Assembly (NCBI RefSeq): GCF_009739905.1
Contig: NZ_CP034279.1
Location: forward strand, 2,728,001-2,792,000
Direction of reading: 5' to 3'
Source: Streptomyces ficellus
Lineage (GTDB): Bacteria; Actinomycetota; Actinomycetes; Streptomycetales; Streptomycetaceae
DNA length: 64,000 nt
The notes beneath the pieces are model-generated. The model saw only the letters and a list, made by a program, of their open reading frames with translations. It searched no databases and was not told where the DNA came from. Shown in pieces: positions 36,081 to 44,508 of this stretch. How positions within the stretch are numbered: position 1 is the stretch's first letter; each line of letters starts with the position of its first letter. Both the position numbers and the translations under genes were made by a program.

Positions 36081-36086
36081 TATGCT
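36081..36086 (+). promoter_or_regulatory. -10 element of deoC (leaderless)
   Basis: TATGCT with six bases to GTG 36093; no ribosome site, so the mRNA probably begins at the start codon. Confidence 0.6.
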
Positions 36087-36092
36087 CAAGTG

Positions 36093-37043
36093 GTGACCAT
36101 GCCCTCTGTATCCGCATTCGCTGACGTGACCGCGTCCGACAGCACACTGCGCCGCTTCCTCCACGGGCTGCCCGGCGTCGACGCCGTCGGCCTGGAAGCG
36201 CGCGCCGCGTCGCTCGGTACGCGCTCGATCAAGACCACGGCCAAGGCGTACGCCATCGACCTGGCCATCTCGATGATCGACCTGACGACGCTCGAAGGCG
36301 CGGACACCCCGGGCAAGGTCCGGGCGCTCGCCGCCAAGGCCGTCAACCCCGATCCGACCGACCGCACGACGCCGCGCACCGCCGCCGTCTGCGTCTACCC
36401 CGACATGGTGGCCACCGCCAAGGCGGGCCTCGCGGGGACGGACGTGAAGGTCGCCTCCGTCGCGACCGCCTTCCCGGCCGGCCGCGCCGCCCTCGACGTG
36501 AAGCTCGCCGACACCCGTGACGCGGTGGCCGCCGGGGCCGACGAGATCGACATGGTGATCGACCGCGGGGCGTTCCTCGCGGGTGACTACCTGAAGGTGT
36601 ACGAGGAGATCCGCGCCGTGAAGGAGGCCTCGGGCGACGCGCGCCTGAAGGTCATCTTCGAGACCGGCGAGCTGTCCACGTACGACAACATCCGCCGCGC
36701 CTCCTGGCTCGGCATGATCGCCGGCGCGGACTTCATCAAGACCTCCACCGGCAAGGTCGGCGTCAACGCCACGCCGCCGAACACCCTGCTCATGCTGGAG
36801 GCGGTGCGCGACTTCCGCGCGCAGACCGGGGTGCAGGTCGGGGTGAAGCCCGCGGGCGGCATCCGGACCACCAAGGACGCCATCAAGTTCCTGGTCCTGG
36901 TCAACGAGACCGTCGGCGAGGACTGGCTGGACAACCACTGGTTCCGGTTCGGCGCGTCGAGCCTGCTCAACGACCTGCTGATGCAGCGTCAGAAGCTGGC
37001 CACCGGACGTTACTCCGGTCCCGACTACGTGACGGTGGACTGA
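36093..37043 (+). CDS. deoC: Deoxyribose-phosphate aldolase
   Basis: Cleaves 2-deoxyribose-5-phosphate to acetaldehyde and glyceraldehyde-3-phosphate. The 316 residues carry the family segments DEIDMVIDRGAFLAGD, LKVIFETGEL and the Schiff-base lysine in ADFIKTSTGK, then VGVKPAGGIRT with the second lysine. It is longer than the E. coli enzyme, with an N-terminal extension as in other actinobacteria. GTG 36093 fits a leaderless mRNA; ATG 36099 is the alternative. Five bases before the aldehyde dehydrogenase gene. Confidence 0.92.
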   Translation: MTMPSVSAFADVTASDSTLRRFLHGLPGVDAVGLEARAASLGTRSIKTTAKAYAIDLAISMIDLTTLEGADTPGKVRALAAKAVNPDPTDRTTPRTAAVCVYPDMVATAKAGLAGTDVKVASVATAFPAGRAALDVKLADTRDAVAAGADEIDMVIDRGAFLAGDYLKVYEEIRAVKEASGDARLKVIFETGELSTYDNIRRASWLGMIAGADFIKTSTGKVGVNATPPNTLLMLEAVRDFRAQTGVQVGVKPAGGIRTTKDAIKFLVLVNETVGEDWLDNHWFRFGASSLLNDLLMQRQKLATGRYSGPDYVTVD

Positions 37044-37048
37044 TCACG

Positions 37049-38482
37049 ATGACTAAGTTCGAGTACGCACCCGCCCCCGAGTCCCGCTCGGTCGTCGACA
37101 TCGCGCCGTCCTACGGCCTGTTCATCGACGGCGAGTTCACCGAGGCCGCGGACGGCAAGGTCTTCAAGACCATCTCCCCCGCCTCCGAGGAGGTCCTCTC
37201 CGAGATCGCCCAGGCCGGGGCCGAGGACGTGGACCGGGCCGTGAAGGCCGCCCGCAAGGCGTTCGCCTCGTGGTCGGCGCTGCCCGGCGCCGAGCGCGCC
37301 AAGTACCTGTTCCGCATCGCGCGGATCATCCAGGAGCGCAGCCGTGAGCTGGCCGTCCTGGAGACCCTGGACAACGGCAAGCCGATCAGGGAGACCCGCG
37401 ACGCGGACCTCCCGCTGGTCGCCGCGCACTTCTTCTACTACGCGGGCTGGGCGGACAAGCTCGACCACGCCGGCTACGGCGCGAACCCGCGCCCGCTGGG
37501 CGTGGCCGGCCAGGTCATCCCGTGGAACTTCCCGCTGCTGATGCTCGCGTGGAAGATCGCCCCGGCGCTCGCCACCGGCAACACGGTGGTCCTCAAGCCC
37601 GCCGAGACCACCCCGCTGTCCGCGCTGTTCTTCGCGGACATCTGCCGCCAGGCGGGCCTGCCGAAGGGTGTCGTGAACATCCTCCCCGGGTACGGGGACG
37701 CCGGCGCCGCGCTGGTCGAGCACCCGGACGTGAACAAGGTCGCCTTCACCGGCTCCACCGCCGTCGGCAAGGCCATCGCCCGCCAGGTCGCCGGGACGAC
37801 AAAGAAGGTCACCCTCGAACTGGGCGGCAAGGGCGCCAACATCGTCTTCGACGACGCGCCCATCGACCAGGCCGTCGAGGGCATCGTCACCGGCATCTTC
37901 TTCAACCAGGGCCAGGTCTGCTGCGCGGGCTCCCGCCTCCTGGTGCAGGAGTCGGTCCAGGACGAGCTGATGGACGCCCTGAAGCGCCGCCTGTCGACGC
38001 TGCGCCTGGGCGACCCGCTGGACAAGAACACCGACATCGGCGCCATCAACTCCGCCGAGCAGCTGGCCCGCATCAAGGCGCTGGCCGAGACGGGCGAGGC
38101 CGAGGGCGCCGAGCGCTGGTCCCCGGCGTGCGAGATCCCGACGTCCGGCTTCTGGTTCGCCCCGACGCTGTTCACGGGCGTCACCCAGGCGCACACCATC
38201 GCCCGCGACGAGATCTTCGGCCCGGTCCTGTCGGTGCTGACGTTCCGTACGCCGGACGAGGCCGTCGCCAAGGCCAACAACACCCAGTACGGCCTGTCCG
38301 CCGGCATCTGGACGGAGAAGGGCTCCCGCATCCTCGCGGTGGCGAACAAGCTCCGCGCGGGCGTCGTGTGGGCCAACACGTTCAACAAGTTCGACCCGAC
38401 CTCGCCCTTCGGCGGCTACAAGGAGTCGGGCTTCGGCCGCGAGGGCGGCCGCCACGGCCTGGAGGCGTACCTCGATGTCTGA
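37049..38482 (+). CDS. Aldehyde dehydrogenase
   Basis: 477 residues, complete ALDH: NAD site and GSTAVGKAIARQVAG, general base in LELGGKGANIVF, catalytic cysteine in NQGQVCCAGSR (C291 or C292), and EIFGPVLSVL. Placed five bases after deoC, it is well suited to oxidise the acetaldehyde DeoC releases; this substrate is inferred from position. Confidence 0.9.
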   Translation: MTKFEYAPAPESRSVVDIAPSYGLFIDGEFTEAADGKVFKTISPASEEVLSEIAQAGAEDVDRAVKAARKAFASWSALPGAERAKYLFRIARIIQERSRELAVLETLDNGKPIRETRDADLPLVAAHFFYYAGWADKLDHAGYGANPRPLGVAGQVIPWNFPLLMLAWKIAPALATGNTVVLKPAETTPLSALFFADICRQAGLPKGVVNILPGYGDAGAALVEHPDVNKVAFTGSTAVGKAIARQVAGTTKKVTLELGGKGANIVFDDAPIDQAVEGIVTGIFFNQGQVCCAGSRLLVQESVQDELMDALKRRLSTLRLGDPLDKNTDIGAINSAEQLARIKALAETGEAEGAERWSPACEIPTSGFWFAPTLFTGVTQAHTIARDEIFGPVLSVLTFRTPDEAVAKANNTQYGLSAGIWTEKGSRILAVANKLRAGVVWANTFNKFDPTSPFGGYKESGFGREGGRHGLEAYLDV

Positions 38483-39383
38483 CAAGACAGAACACAACCG
38501 TCTGAGCGTCTTCAAGACCTACAAGCTGTACGTCGGGGGCAAGTTCCCCCGCAGCGAGAGCGGCCGGGTGTACGAAGTGCAGGACCACAAGGGCAAGTGG
38601 CTGGCCAACGCGCCGCTCTCCTCCCGCAAGGACGCCCGTGACGCGGTCGTCGCGGCGCGCAAGGCGTTCGGCGGCTGGTCCGGCGCGACCGCGTACAACC
38701 GCGGCCAGGTCCTCTACCGCGTCGCCGAGATGCTGGAGGGACGCAAGGGCCAGTTCGTGCACGAGGTGGCGCACGCGGAGGGGCTGTCCAAGTCCAGGGC
38801 GGCCGAGGTCGTCGAGGCGGCCGTCGACCGCTGGGTCTGGTACGCGGGCTGGACCGACAAGATCGGCCAGGTCGTGGGCGGGGCGAACCCGGTCGCGGGC
38901 CCGTTCTTCAACCTGTCCACTCCCGAGCCGACCGGCGTGGTCGCGGTCGTCGCGCCCCGCGAGTCGTCGTTCCTCGGCCTGGTGTCCGTCGTCGCCCCGG
39001 TGATCGCCACCGGCAACACGGCGATCGTCGTCGCCTCCGAGAAGGCGCCGCTCCCGGCGCTGTCCCTGGGTGAGGTGCTGGCCACCTCCGACCTGCCGGG
39101 CGGGGTCGTCAACGTCCTGTCGGGCAGGGCGGCCGAGATCGCCGCGCCGCTCGCCGCGCACCAGGACGTCAACGCCATCGACCTGACGGGCGCCGACGCC
39201 GGGCTGGCCCGCGAGCTGGAGATCGCCGCCGCGGACAACCTCAAGCGCGTCCTGCGCCCGGCGGCCGTGGACGGCGAGGACTTCACCGCCGACCCGGGCA
39301 CGCACCGGCTGACCGCGTTCCTGGAGACCAAGACCGTCTGGCACCCCACCGGCTCCCTGGGTGCCTCCGGGTCCTCGTACTGA
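38475..39383 (+). CDS. Catalytically incomplete aldehyde dehydrogenase-like protein
   Basis: 302 residues aligning with the first part of an ALDH: YKLYVGGKFPRSESGR, KAFGGWSGATAYNRGQVLYRVAEMLEGR, PLPALSLGEVLATSDLPGGVVNVLSG. The chain stops before a catalytic domain: neither the LELGGK base nor the QVCCAGSR cysteine is present. It overlaps the active ALDH gene by 8 bp, so it is coupled to it. It is not a decayed copy of its neighbour, since the frame is clean. A pseudoenzyme partner or cofactor-binding subunit is possible. Confidence 0.8.
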   Translation: MSDKTEHNRLSVFKTYKLYVGGKFPRSESGRVYEVQDHKGKWLANAPLSSRKDARDAVVAARKAFGGWSGATAYNRGQVLYRVAEMLEGRKGQFVHEVAHAEGLSKSRAAEVVEAAVDRWVWYAGWTDKIGQVVGGANPVAGPFFNLSTPEPTGVVAVVAPRESSFLGLVSVVAPVIATGNTAIVVASEKAPLPALSLGEVLATSDLPGGVVNVLSGRAAEIAAPLAAHQDVNAIDLTGADAGLARELEIAAADNLKRVLRPAAVDGEDFTADPGTHRLTAFLETKTVWHPTGSLGASGSSY

Positions 39384-39400
39384 CCGGGACCCCCGTGAGC

Positions 39401-39444
39401 GAACGGCTCCGTCTCCCCTCCGTCCGGGGGAGGCGGAGCCGTTC
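39401..39444. terminator. Bidirectional terminator between ALDH-like and secreted protein genes
   Basis: Arms GAACGGCTCCG...CTCCCC and GGGGAG...CGGAGCCGTTC with a 7-nt loop, between convergent genes. Confidence 0.8.
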
Positions 39445-39461
39445 TCCGTGCGGGGCCCCTC

Positions 39462-39824
39462 TTAGCCCGGGACGACGCCACCCAGCAGCGGTCCGGCGAC
39501 CGGCAGGTTCGGGGCGCTCGTCAACGAGCCGGTCAGCATCGTCGTGTCGACCGGGCGGAAGTCGCTGACCTGCGTTCCGACACCGTTGTTGAGCGGGTCC
39601 ACGCCCGTCTGCGCGAGCGGGTTCACCTTCAGGTTCTTCGCCACGCCCGTCACGTGCGGGACCGCGCCCATCGTCCCCTCCAGGGCCGCCTGGGGGTCCG
39701 TCTGGGGCAGCTGGGGCACCTGCGGCGGCTGGACCACGGCGTGCGCGGCGCCCCCGGTGACCCCGAGCGCGGCGCCCAGCGCCGAGACGGTGAGCCCGGC
39801 CTTCAGCAAGGTTTGACGTGTCAT
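39462..39824 (-). CDS. Small secreted protein of unknown function
   Basis: 120 residues with a signal peptide (about 1-30, TRQTLLKAGLTVSALGAALGV to GGAAHA). The mature part is rich in Pro, Gly, Val and Gln (VVQPPQVPQLPQTDPQAAL) and ends LPVAGPLLGGVVPG. ATG 39824 with AGGAG. The ending resembles that of the secreted protein at 45453-45782. Confidence 0.7.
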   Translation of the reverse strand: MTRQTLLKAGLTVSALGAALGVTGGAAHAVVQPPQVPQLPQTDPQAALEGTMGAVPHVTGVAKNLKVNPLAQTGVDPLNNGVGTQVSDFRPVDTTMLTGSLTSAPNLPVAGPLLGGVVPG

Positions 39825-39944
39825 GGAAGCTCCTGCCACCTGCGTAACCTGTCGGGTACGCACCGTATTTGACATGTGATGCTGGATACCAACGGGTCCC
39901 TTGCGGGGTCCCCCGACCGGGTCAATGGTTCACACTGGTGTCCC

Positions 39945-40619
39945 GTGAGTTCCCAACCGATCCCGACCCGCGTCGTGCTGCTCGCGGGCCCCTCCGGCTC
40001 CGGCAAGTCCTCCCTCGCGGCCCGCACCGGCTTGCCCGTGCTGCGCCTCGACGACTTCTACAAGGAGGCCGACGACCCGACGCTCCCGCTCGTGCCCGGG
40101 AGCACGGACGTCGACTGGGACTCCCCGCTGTCCTGGGACGCGGACGCGGCCGTGGCGGCCATCGTGGAGCTGTGCGCCACCGGGCGCACGGCCGTGCCGG
40201 TGTACGACATCGCCACCAGCTCGCGCGTCGACCACGACGTCCTCGACATCGAGCGCACACCGCTGTTCGTCGCCGAGGGCATCTTCGCGGCGGACGTCGT
40301 GGAGCGGTGCCAGGAACTCGGCGTCCTGGCGGACGCCCTGTGCCTGCGCGGCCGGCCGTCCACCACGTTCCGCCGCCGGCTGGTGCGGGACCTGCGCGAG
40401 GGCCGCAAGTCGGTGCCGGTCCTGCTGCGCCGGGGCTGGCGCCTGATGCGAGCGGAGCGTTCGATCGTCACCCGCCAGACCGCCCTGGGCGCCCACCCCT
40501 GCGACAAGGCCGAGGCGCTGGGCCGTCTCGCCGCCGCCGCGGCCGGCCGCCACCGCGCCCCGGTGACCCCGGCGCCCCCGCTGACCGCTCCAGCCCCCCG
40601 CGCCCCGGAACCGGCGTAA
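39945..40619 (+). CDS. udk: Uridine kinase-like P-loop kinase
   Basis: 224 residues: Walker A GPSGSGKSS, the LRLDDFYKEADDPTL segment with a catalytic aspartate, DWDSPLSWD, and VPVYDIATSS, as in actinobacterial uridine kinases. Phosphorylates uridine/cytidine for salvage. GTG 39945 has a CACACT -10-like box eight bases upstream, so it may be leaderless; a longer start is possible. No copy of the shared palindrome is seen in front. Confidence 0.82.
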   Translation: MSSQPIPTRVVLLAGPSGSGKSSLAARTGLPVLRLDDFYKEADDPTLPLVPGSTDVDWDSPLSWDADAAVAAIVELCATGRTAVPVYDIATSSRVDHDVLDIERTPLFVAEGIFAADVVERCQELGVLADALCLRGRPSTTFRRRLVRDLREGRKSVPVLLRRGWRLMRAERSIVTRQTALGAHPCDKAEALGRLAAAAAGRHRAPVTPAPPLTAPAPRAPEPA

Positions 40620-40656
40620 TCCGGACGCCCCCGAGGGCACGGGCCGCGAACGCGGA

Positions 40657-40695
40657 GCGGGGCCGGACAAGACCCCCCGTCTTGTCCGGCCCCGC
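40657..40695. terminator. Bidirectional terminator between udk and sigQ
   Basis: A perfect 17-bp stem (40657-40673 with 40679-40695) with a CCCCC loop between the convergent genes. Confidence 0.9.
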
Positions 40696-40805
40696 GCCTT
40701 CCCCGTTACCCCCGTGTCCCCCCGGGGCCCCCGTCCCCGCAGAGGCCCTCTTCCCCGTTCAACCGGTCGCCGTCTCCCCCGAAACCGCGACCGGCCCCCC
40801 TGCCT

Positions 40806-41528
40806 TCAGGCCACGAGCTGGCCGAAGGACTCCTCTTCGTCACGGCCGAAGCTGAGGACCTCGTCCTCGCGCAGCCGGCGCAGGGAGCGCCAGATGCTCG
40901 ACTTCACCGTGCCGACGCTGATGTCCAGGATCTCCGCGATCTCCGGGTCCGTGCGGCCCTCGTAGTACCGCAGCACCAGCATCGTGCGCTGCAGTTCGGG
41001 CAGCCGGGCGAGCGCCTGCCAGAGCACGGCGCGCAGTTCGGTGCCGCGCATCGCGTCGGTGTCGCCGGCCGCCTCGGGGAGTTCCTCGGTCGGGTACTCG
41101 TCGATCTTCCGCCGCCGCCAGGCGCTGATGTGCAGGTTCGTCATGGTGCGGCGCAGGTAGCCGCCGACCGCCGCCTTGTCGCTGATGCGCTCCCAGGCGC
41201 GGTACGTCGAGAACAGCGCGCTCTGGAGCAGGTCCTCGGCCTCGAACCGGTCGCCGGTGAGGTGGTAGGCGGTGGCGTACAGGGAGGCGCGGCGCTCGCG
41301 CACGTAGGCGGTGAACTCCGCCTCCGTGAGGCTCGTCCGCTCTCCCGTTGCCTCCCCGTACCCCGCTCCCCCGTCAGACACGGCGACCATGTAGGGCGCC
41401 TTGTGCTGACGCCCGGCGCTGCGAACGCACCCCCGCGAGTTCACCGCGCCGGACTTCTCCGTGCTCCGCGTGACGTCGTGGAGACGCGTGACAACTGCGC
41501 TTGAGGTGGTGCTGTGCAGTGCGTTCAT
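40806..41528 (-). CDS. sigQ: ECF/SigE-family sigma factor SigQ
   Basis: 240 residues: a ~50-residue leader, region 2 (FTAYVRERRASLYATAYHLTGDRFEAEDLLQSALFSTYRAWERI cut as one domain about 75-130) and region 4 (LPELQRTMLVLRYYEGRTD then AEILDISVGTVKSSIWRSLRRLRE). Its location divergent from afsQ1 is that of sigQ in S. coelicolor, where AfsQ1 activates it and SigQ opposes antibiotic output. ATG 41528 has a GGGGGG-rich site and keeps the conserved start MNALHSTTSSAVVTRLHDV. Confidence 0.85.
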   Translation of the reverse strand: MNALHSTTSSAVVTRLHDVTRSTEKSGAVNSRGCVRSAGRQHKAPYMVAVSDGGAGYGEATGERTSLTEAEFTAYVRERRASLYATAYHLTGDRFEAEDLLQSALFSTYRAWERISDKAAVGGYLRRTMTNLHISAWRRRKIDEYPTEELPEAAGDTDAMRGTELRAVLWQALARLPELQRTMLVLRYYEGRTDPEIAEILDISVGTVKSSIWRSLRRLREDEVLSFGRDEEESFGQLVA

Positions 41529-41613
41529 CTCGCGCCCCCCGTCGGTTGGAGTCTGCTCCGGTCCTTGTGCCCATGACTCTGCCCGGGCCACTTCACACCG
41601 GTGTCCGCCGTCT

Positions 41614-41629
41614 GTCACAGACCTGTCAC
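41614..41629. promoter_or_regulatory. AfsQ1 box in the sigQ-afsQ1 region
   Basis: GTCAC-AGACCT-GTCAC fits the GTnAC-n6-GTnAC motif known for AfsQ1 exactly. It lies 49 bp before the afsQ1 start and 86 bp before sigQ, fitting control of both. Confidence 0.8.
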
Positions 41630-41677
41630 AGGCCCCACCGGTCGATCTGTCCGGCCCCCATGGGACAGAATGACGGC

Positions 41678-42355
41678 GTGCCTTTCCTGTTGCTGATCGA
41701 GGACGACGATTCCATCCGCACGGCCCTCGAACTCTCGCTGTCACGCCAGGGCCACAGAGTGGCCACCGCGGCGACGGGCGAGGACGGCCTGAAACTGCTG
41801 CGTGAGCAGCGGCCGGACCTGATCGTGCTGGACGTGATGCTGCCCGGCATCGACGGTTTCGAGGTGTGCCGCCGGATCCGGCGCACCGACCAGTTGCCGA
41901 TCATCCTGCTGACCGCGCGCAGCGACGACATCGACGTCGTGGTCGGGCTGGAGTCCGGCGCGGACGACTACGTCGTCAAGCCGGTGCAGGGCCGGGTGCT
42001 GGACGCGCGGATCCGGGCGGTGCTGCGGCGCGGCGAGCGGGAGTCCACGGACTCCGCGACGTTCGGGTCGCTGGTGATCGACCGCTCGGCGATGACCGTG
42101 ACGAAGAACGGTGAGGACCTCCAGCTGACGCCGACGGAGCTGCGGCTGCTGCTGGAGCTGTCCCGCCGGCCGGGTCAGGCGCTGTCCCGCCAGCAGTTGC
42201 TGCGGCTGGTGTGGGAGCACGACTACCTGGGCGACTCGCGGCTGGTGGACGCGTGCGTCCAGCGGCTGCGGGCGAAGGTGGAGGACGTGCCGTCGTCGCC
42301 GACGCTGATCCGTACGGTCCGTGGTGTGGGCTACCGGCTGGACGTGCCTGCGTGA
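41678..42355 (+). CDS. afsQ1: Response regulator AfsQ1
   Basis: 225 residues, OmpR type: receiver domain with phosphorylated D52 in LIVLDVMLPGIDGFE and switch residues LLTAR and K in DYVVKP, then a winged helix (DLQLTPTELRLLLELSRRPGQ cut at the recognition part, and VRGVGYRL). Same length as S. coelicolor AfsQ1, which responds to glutamate/nitrogen and controls actinorhodin, sigQ and nitrogen genes. GTG 41678 sits seven bases after CAGAAT, so leaderless. Confidence 0.93.
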   Translation: MPFLLLIEDDDSIRTALELSLSRQGHRVATAATGEDGLKLLREQRPDLIVLDVMLPGIDGFEVCRRIRRTDQLPIILLTARSDDIDVVVGLESGADDYVVKPVQGRVLDARIRAVLRRGERESTDSATFGSLVIDRSAMTVTKNGEDLQLTPTELRLLLELSRRPGQALSRQQLLRLVWEHDYLGDSRLVDACVQRLRAKVEDVPSSPTLIRTVRGVGYRLDVPA

Positions 42356-43854
42356 GGCGGACGAGTCTGCGGCTCCGTCTCGTCGTGGTGTTCGCCCTGG
42401 TCGCGCTGACCGCCGCCGCGTCGGCGTCGGGCATCGCGTACTGGCTCAACCGTGAGGCGGTGCTCCAGCGGACGCAGGATTCCGCGCTGAACGACTTCCG
42501 GCAGGAGATGCAGCGGCGGGCGGCGACGCTGCCGTTGCGGCCGACGGAGGAGGAGCTGCGGCGGACGGCGGAGGAGATGTCGTCCGGCGGGGTCGGGTAC
42601 GGCGTGGTGCTGCTGGGCGAGCGGGCCGCGGGCAAGCCGATCGCGGGGGTGTCGGACCCGGACCGGTTCACGATGGACGACGTGCCGATGGAGCTGCGGG
42701 CGGCGGTCAACGAGCGGCAGGAGGTGGGGGACGGCAACGAGTTCCCGTACCACCTGTTCTGGCAGCGGACCACGCGGGACGGCACGCCGTACCTGGTGGG
42801 CGGGACGCGGATCGTGGGCGGCGGGCCGACGGGGTACATGCTCAAGTCGCTGGAGCCGGAGCGGCAGGACCTCAATTCGCTGGCCTGGTCGCTGGGGATC
42901 GCGTCGGCGCTGGCGCTGATCGGTTCGGCGCTGCTCGCGCAGGCCGCGGCGACGACCGTGCTGAAGCCGGTGCACCGGCTCGGTGAGGCGGCGCGGCGGC
43001 TGGGCGAGGGCCGGCTGGACACCCGGCTGCGAGTGTCGGGCACGGACGAACTGGCCGATCTGTCGCGGACGTTCAACAGTGCCGCGGAGAGCCTGCAGAA
43101 GAAGGTCGCGGACATGAGCGCGCGGGAGGAGTCGAGCCGGCGCTTCGTGGCGGACATGTCGCACGAGCTGCGTACGCCGCTGACCGCGCTGACGGCCGTG
43201 ACGGAGGTGCTGGAAGAAGAGGAGGACAGCCTCGATCCGATGATCGCTCCGGCGGTCGCGCTGGTCGTCAGTGAGACGCGGCGGCTGAACACGCTGGTGG
43301 AGAACCTGATGGAGGTCACGCGCTTCGACGCGGGCACGGCACGGCTGGTCCTGGACGACGTCGACGTGGTCGACCAGGTCACGGCGTGCATCGACGCGCG
43401 GGCCTGGCTGGACGCGGTGGAGCTGGACGCCGAGCGCGGGATCGTGGCGCGGCTCGATCCGCGCCGCCTCGACGTGATCCTGGCGAACCTGATCGGCAAC
43501 GCGCTCAAGCACGGCGGGTCGCCGGTGCGGGTCGCGGTGCGGACGGCGGACGACGACCTGTTCATCGAGGTGCGCGACCACGGTCCCGGCATCCCCGAGG
43601 ACGTGCTGCCGCACGTCTTCGACCGGTTCTACAAGGCGAGCGCGTCACGGCCGCGTTCGGAGGGCTCGGGGCTGGGCCTGTCGATCGCGATGGAGAACGC
43701 CCTGATCCACGGCGGGGACATCACGGCGGCGAACTCGCCGGACGGTGACGGCGCGGTGTTCGTGCTGCGGCTGCCGCGGGACGCGTCCCGGACGGGCGAC
43801 GGCCCGGCGGCCGGGGAGGACGGGCAGGAGGGTGGCGGTGATGAGGGTGCGTGA
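42352..43854 (+). CDS. afsQ2: Sensor histidine kinase AfsQ2
   Basis: 500 residues: TM1 (about 8-29), an extracytoplasmic sensor region (~30-180), TM2 (LAWSLGIASALALIGSALLA), HAMP, and the kinase core with H271 in VADMSHELRTPLTAL, N box LANLIGNALKHGG and G box EGSGLGLSIA. Its GTG overlaps the afsQ1 stop by 4 bp. Phosphorylates AfsQ1. Confidence 0.93.
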   Translation: MRRTSLRLRLVVVFALVALTAAASASGIAYWLNREAVLQRTQDSALNDFRQEMQRRAATLPLRPTEEELRRTAEEMSSGGVGYGVVLLGERAAGKPIAGVSDPDRFTMDDVPMELRAAVNERQEVGDGNEFPYHLFWQRTTRDGTPYLVGGTRIVGGGPTGYMLKSLEPERQDLNSLAWSLGIASALALIGSALLAQAAATTVLKPVHRLGEAARRLGEGRLDTRLRVSGTDELADLSRTFNSAAESLQKKVADMSAREESSRRFVADMSHELRTPLTALTAVTEVLEEEEDSLDPMIAPAVALVVSETRRLNTLVENLMEVTRFDAGTARLVLDDVDVVDQVTACIDARAWLDAVELDAERGIVARLDPRRLDVILANLIGNALKHGGSPVRVAVRTADDDLFIEVRDHGPGIPEDVLPHVFDRFYKASASRPRSEGSGLGLSIAMENALIHGGDITAANSPDGDGAVFVLRLPRDASRTGDGPAAGEDGQEGGGDEGA

Positions 43855-44455
43855 GCGGCGGGCCGCGGTGGCGCTCGCGGGGTTCGCCGTGGTCGCCGCC
43901 GTCGCCACCGGCTGCGGGATTCGTACGACGTCGGTGCCGGTCGACGCGGGTGCCGCGCCGTCGCGGCTGCCGTGCAGCGTGTCGGGCGAGGACGTCGAGC
44001 CGCGGGCGCAGGCGCAGCAGGTGCCGGTGCGGGTGTTCCTGGTGTGCGCGTCCGGTCTGGAGGCGGTGGACCGCACGGTGGCGGAGACCGGTGACAAGGA
44101 TCCGGCGGGCAGCCGGGTCGCGGTGGCGCGGGCATTGCTGAACCAGCTGCTCGCGGAGCCCGCGCCGGGTGAGCGCGAGGCGGGGTTCACCACGTCCGTG
44201 GAGGGGCCGCTGACGGTGTCGGCGGGCCGCGAGGGCGACCCGGAGGGGGCGCTGCGGCTGAGCCGCCAGCCGGAGGACCTGCCCGCGGCGGCGCTGTCGC
44301 AGATCGTGTGCACGTACGCGGAGAACGGGTCGACGGCCGACGGTGGGACGGCGCTGCTCGGGGGCCCGGGTTCGTACCCGGTCCGGCGTTACGCGTGCTC
44401 GGCGCAGTTGCGGGAGCGTCCGGACTCGGCGGTCCCGACCCGGCCGGCGGCCTGA
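43841..44455 (+). CDS. Lipoprotein of the afsQ operon
   Basis: 204 residues with a lipobox (AVATGC) at about 20-25. The body (LPCSVSGEDVEPRAQAQQVPVRVFLVC) resembles GerMN-like lipoprotein regions. It overlaps the end of afsQ2 by 14 bp and is in the same operon as in S. coelicolor, where a lipoprotein gene follows afsQ2. May assist sensing at the membrane surface. AGGAGG precedes the start (ATG 43841, or GTG 43838). Confidence 0.8.
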   Translation: MRVRERRAAVALAGFAVVAAVATGCGIRTTSVPVDAGAAPSRLPCSVSGEDVEPRAQAQQVPVRVFLVCASGLEAVDRTVAETGDKDPAGSRVAVARALLNQLLAEPAPGEREAGFTTSVEGPLTVSAGREGDPEGALRLSRQPEDLPAAALSQIVCTYAENGSTADGGTALLGGPGSYPVRRYACSAQLRERPDSAVPTRPAA

Positions 44456-44508
44456 CGCAGGCGGCCGGGGGCGGAACCGATCGTGCCGGTCGGCGCGTCT
44501 TGGGGGGC

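Larger units (their letters stand above)
35758..36092. other. Divergent intergenic region between the PH gene and deoC
   Basis: 335 bp with no gene. It holds a perfect 15-bp stem hairpin (35850-35864 with 35874-35888), a GTCAC-n6-GTGAC site at 35986-36001, and the deoC operator and -10 at its right end. Confidence 0.7.

Noticed and set aside
43745..43840. Longer start for the afsQ-operon lipoprotein
   Set aside because: It would overlap afsQ2 by more than 100 bp and place residues before the lipoprotein signal; AGGAGG points to 43838/43841.
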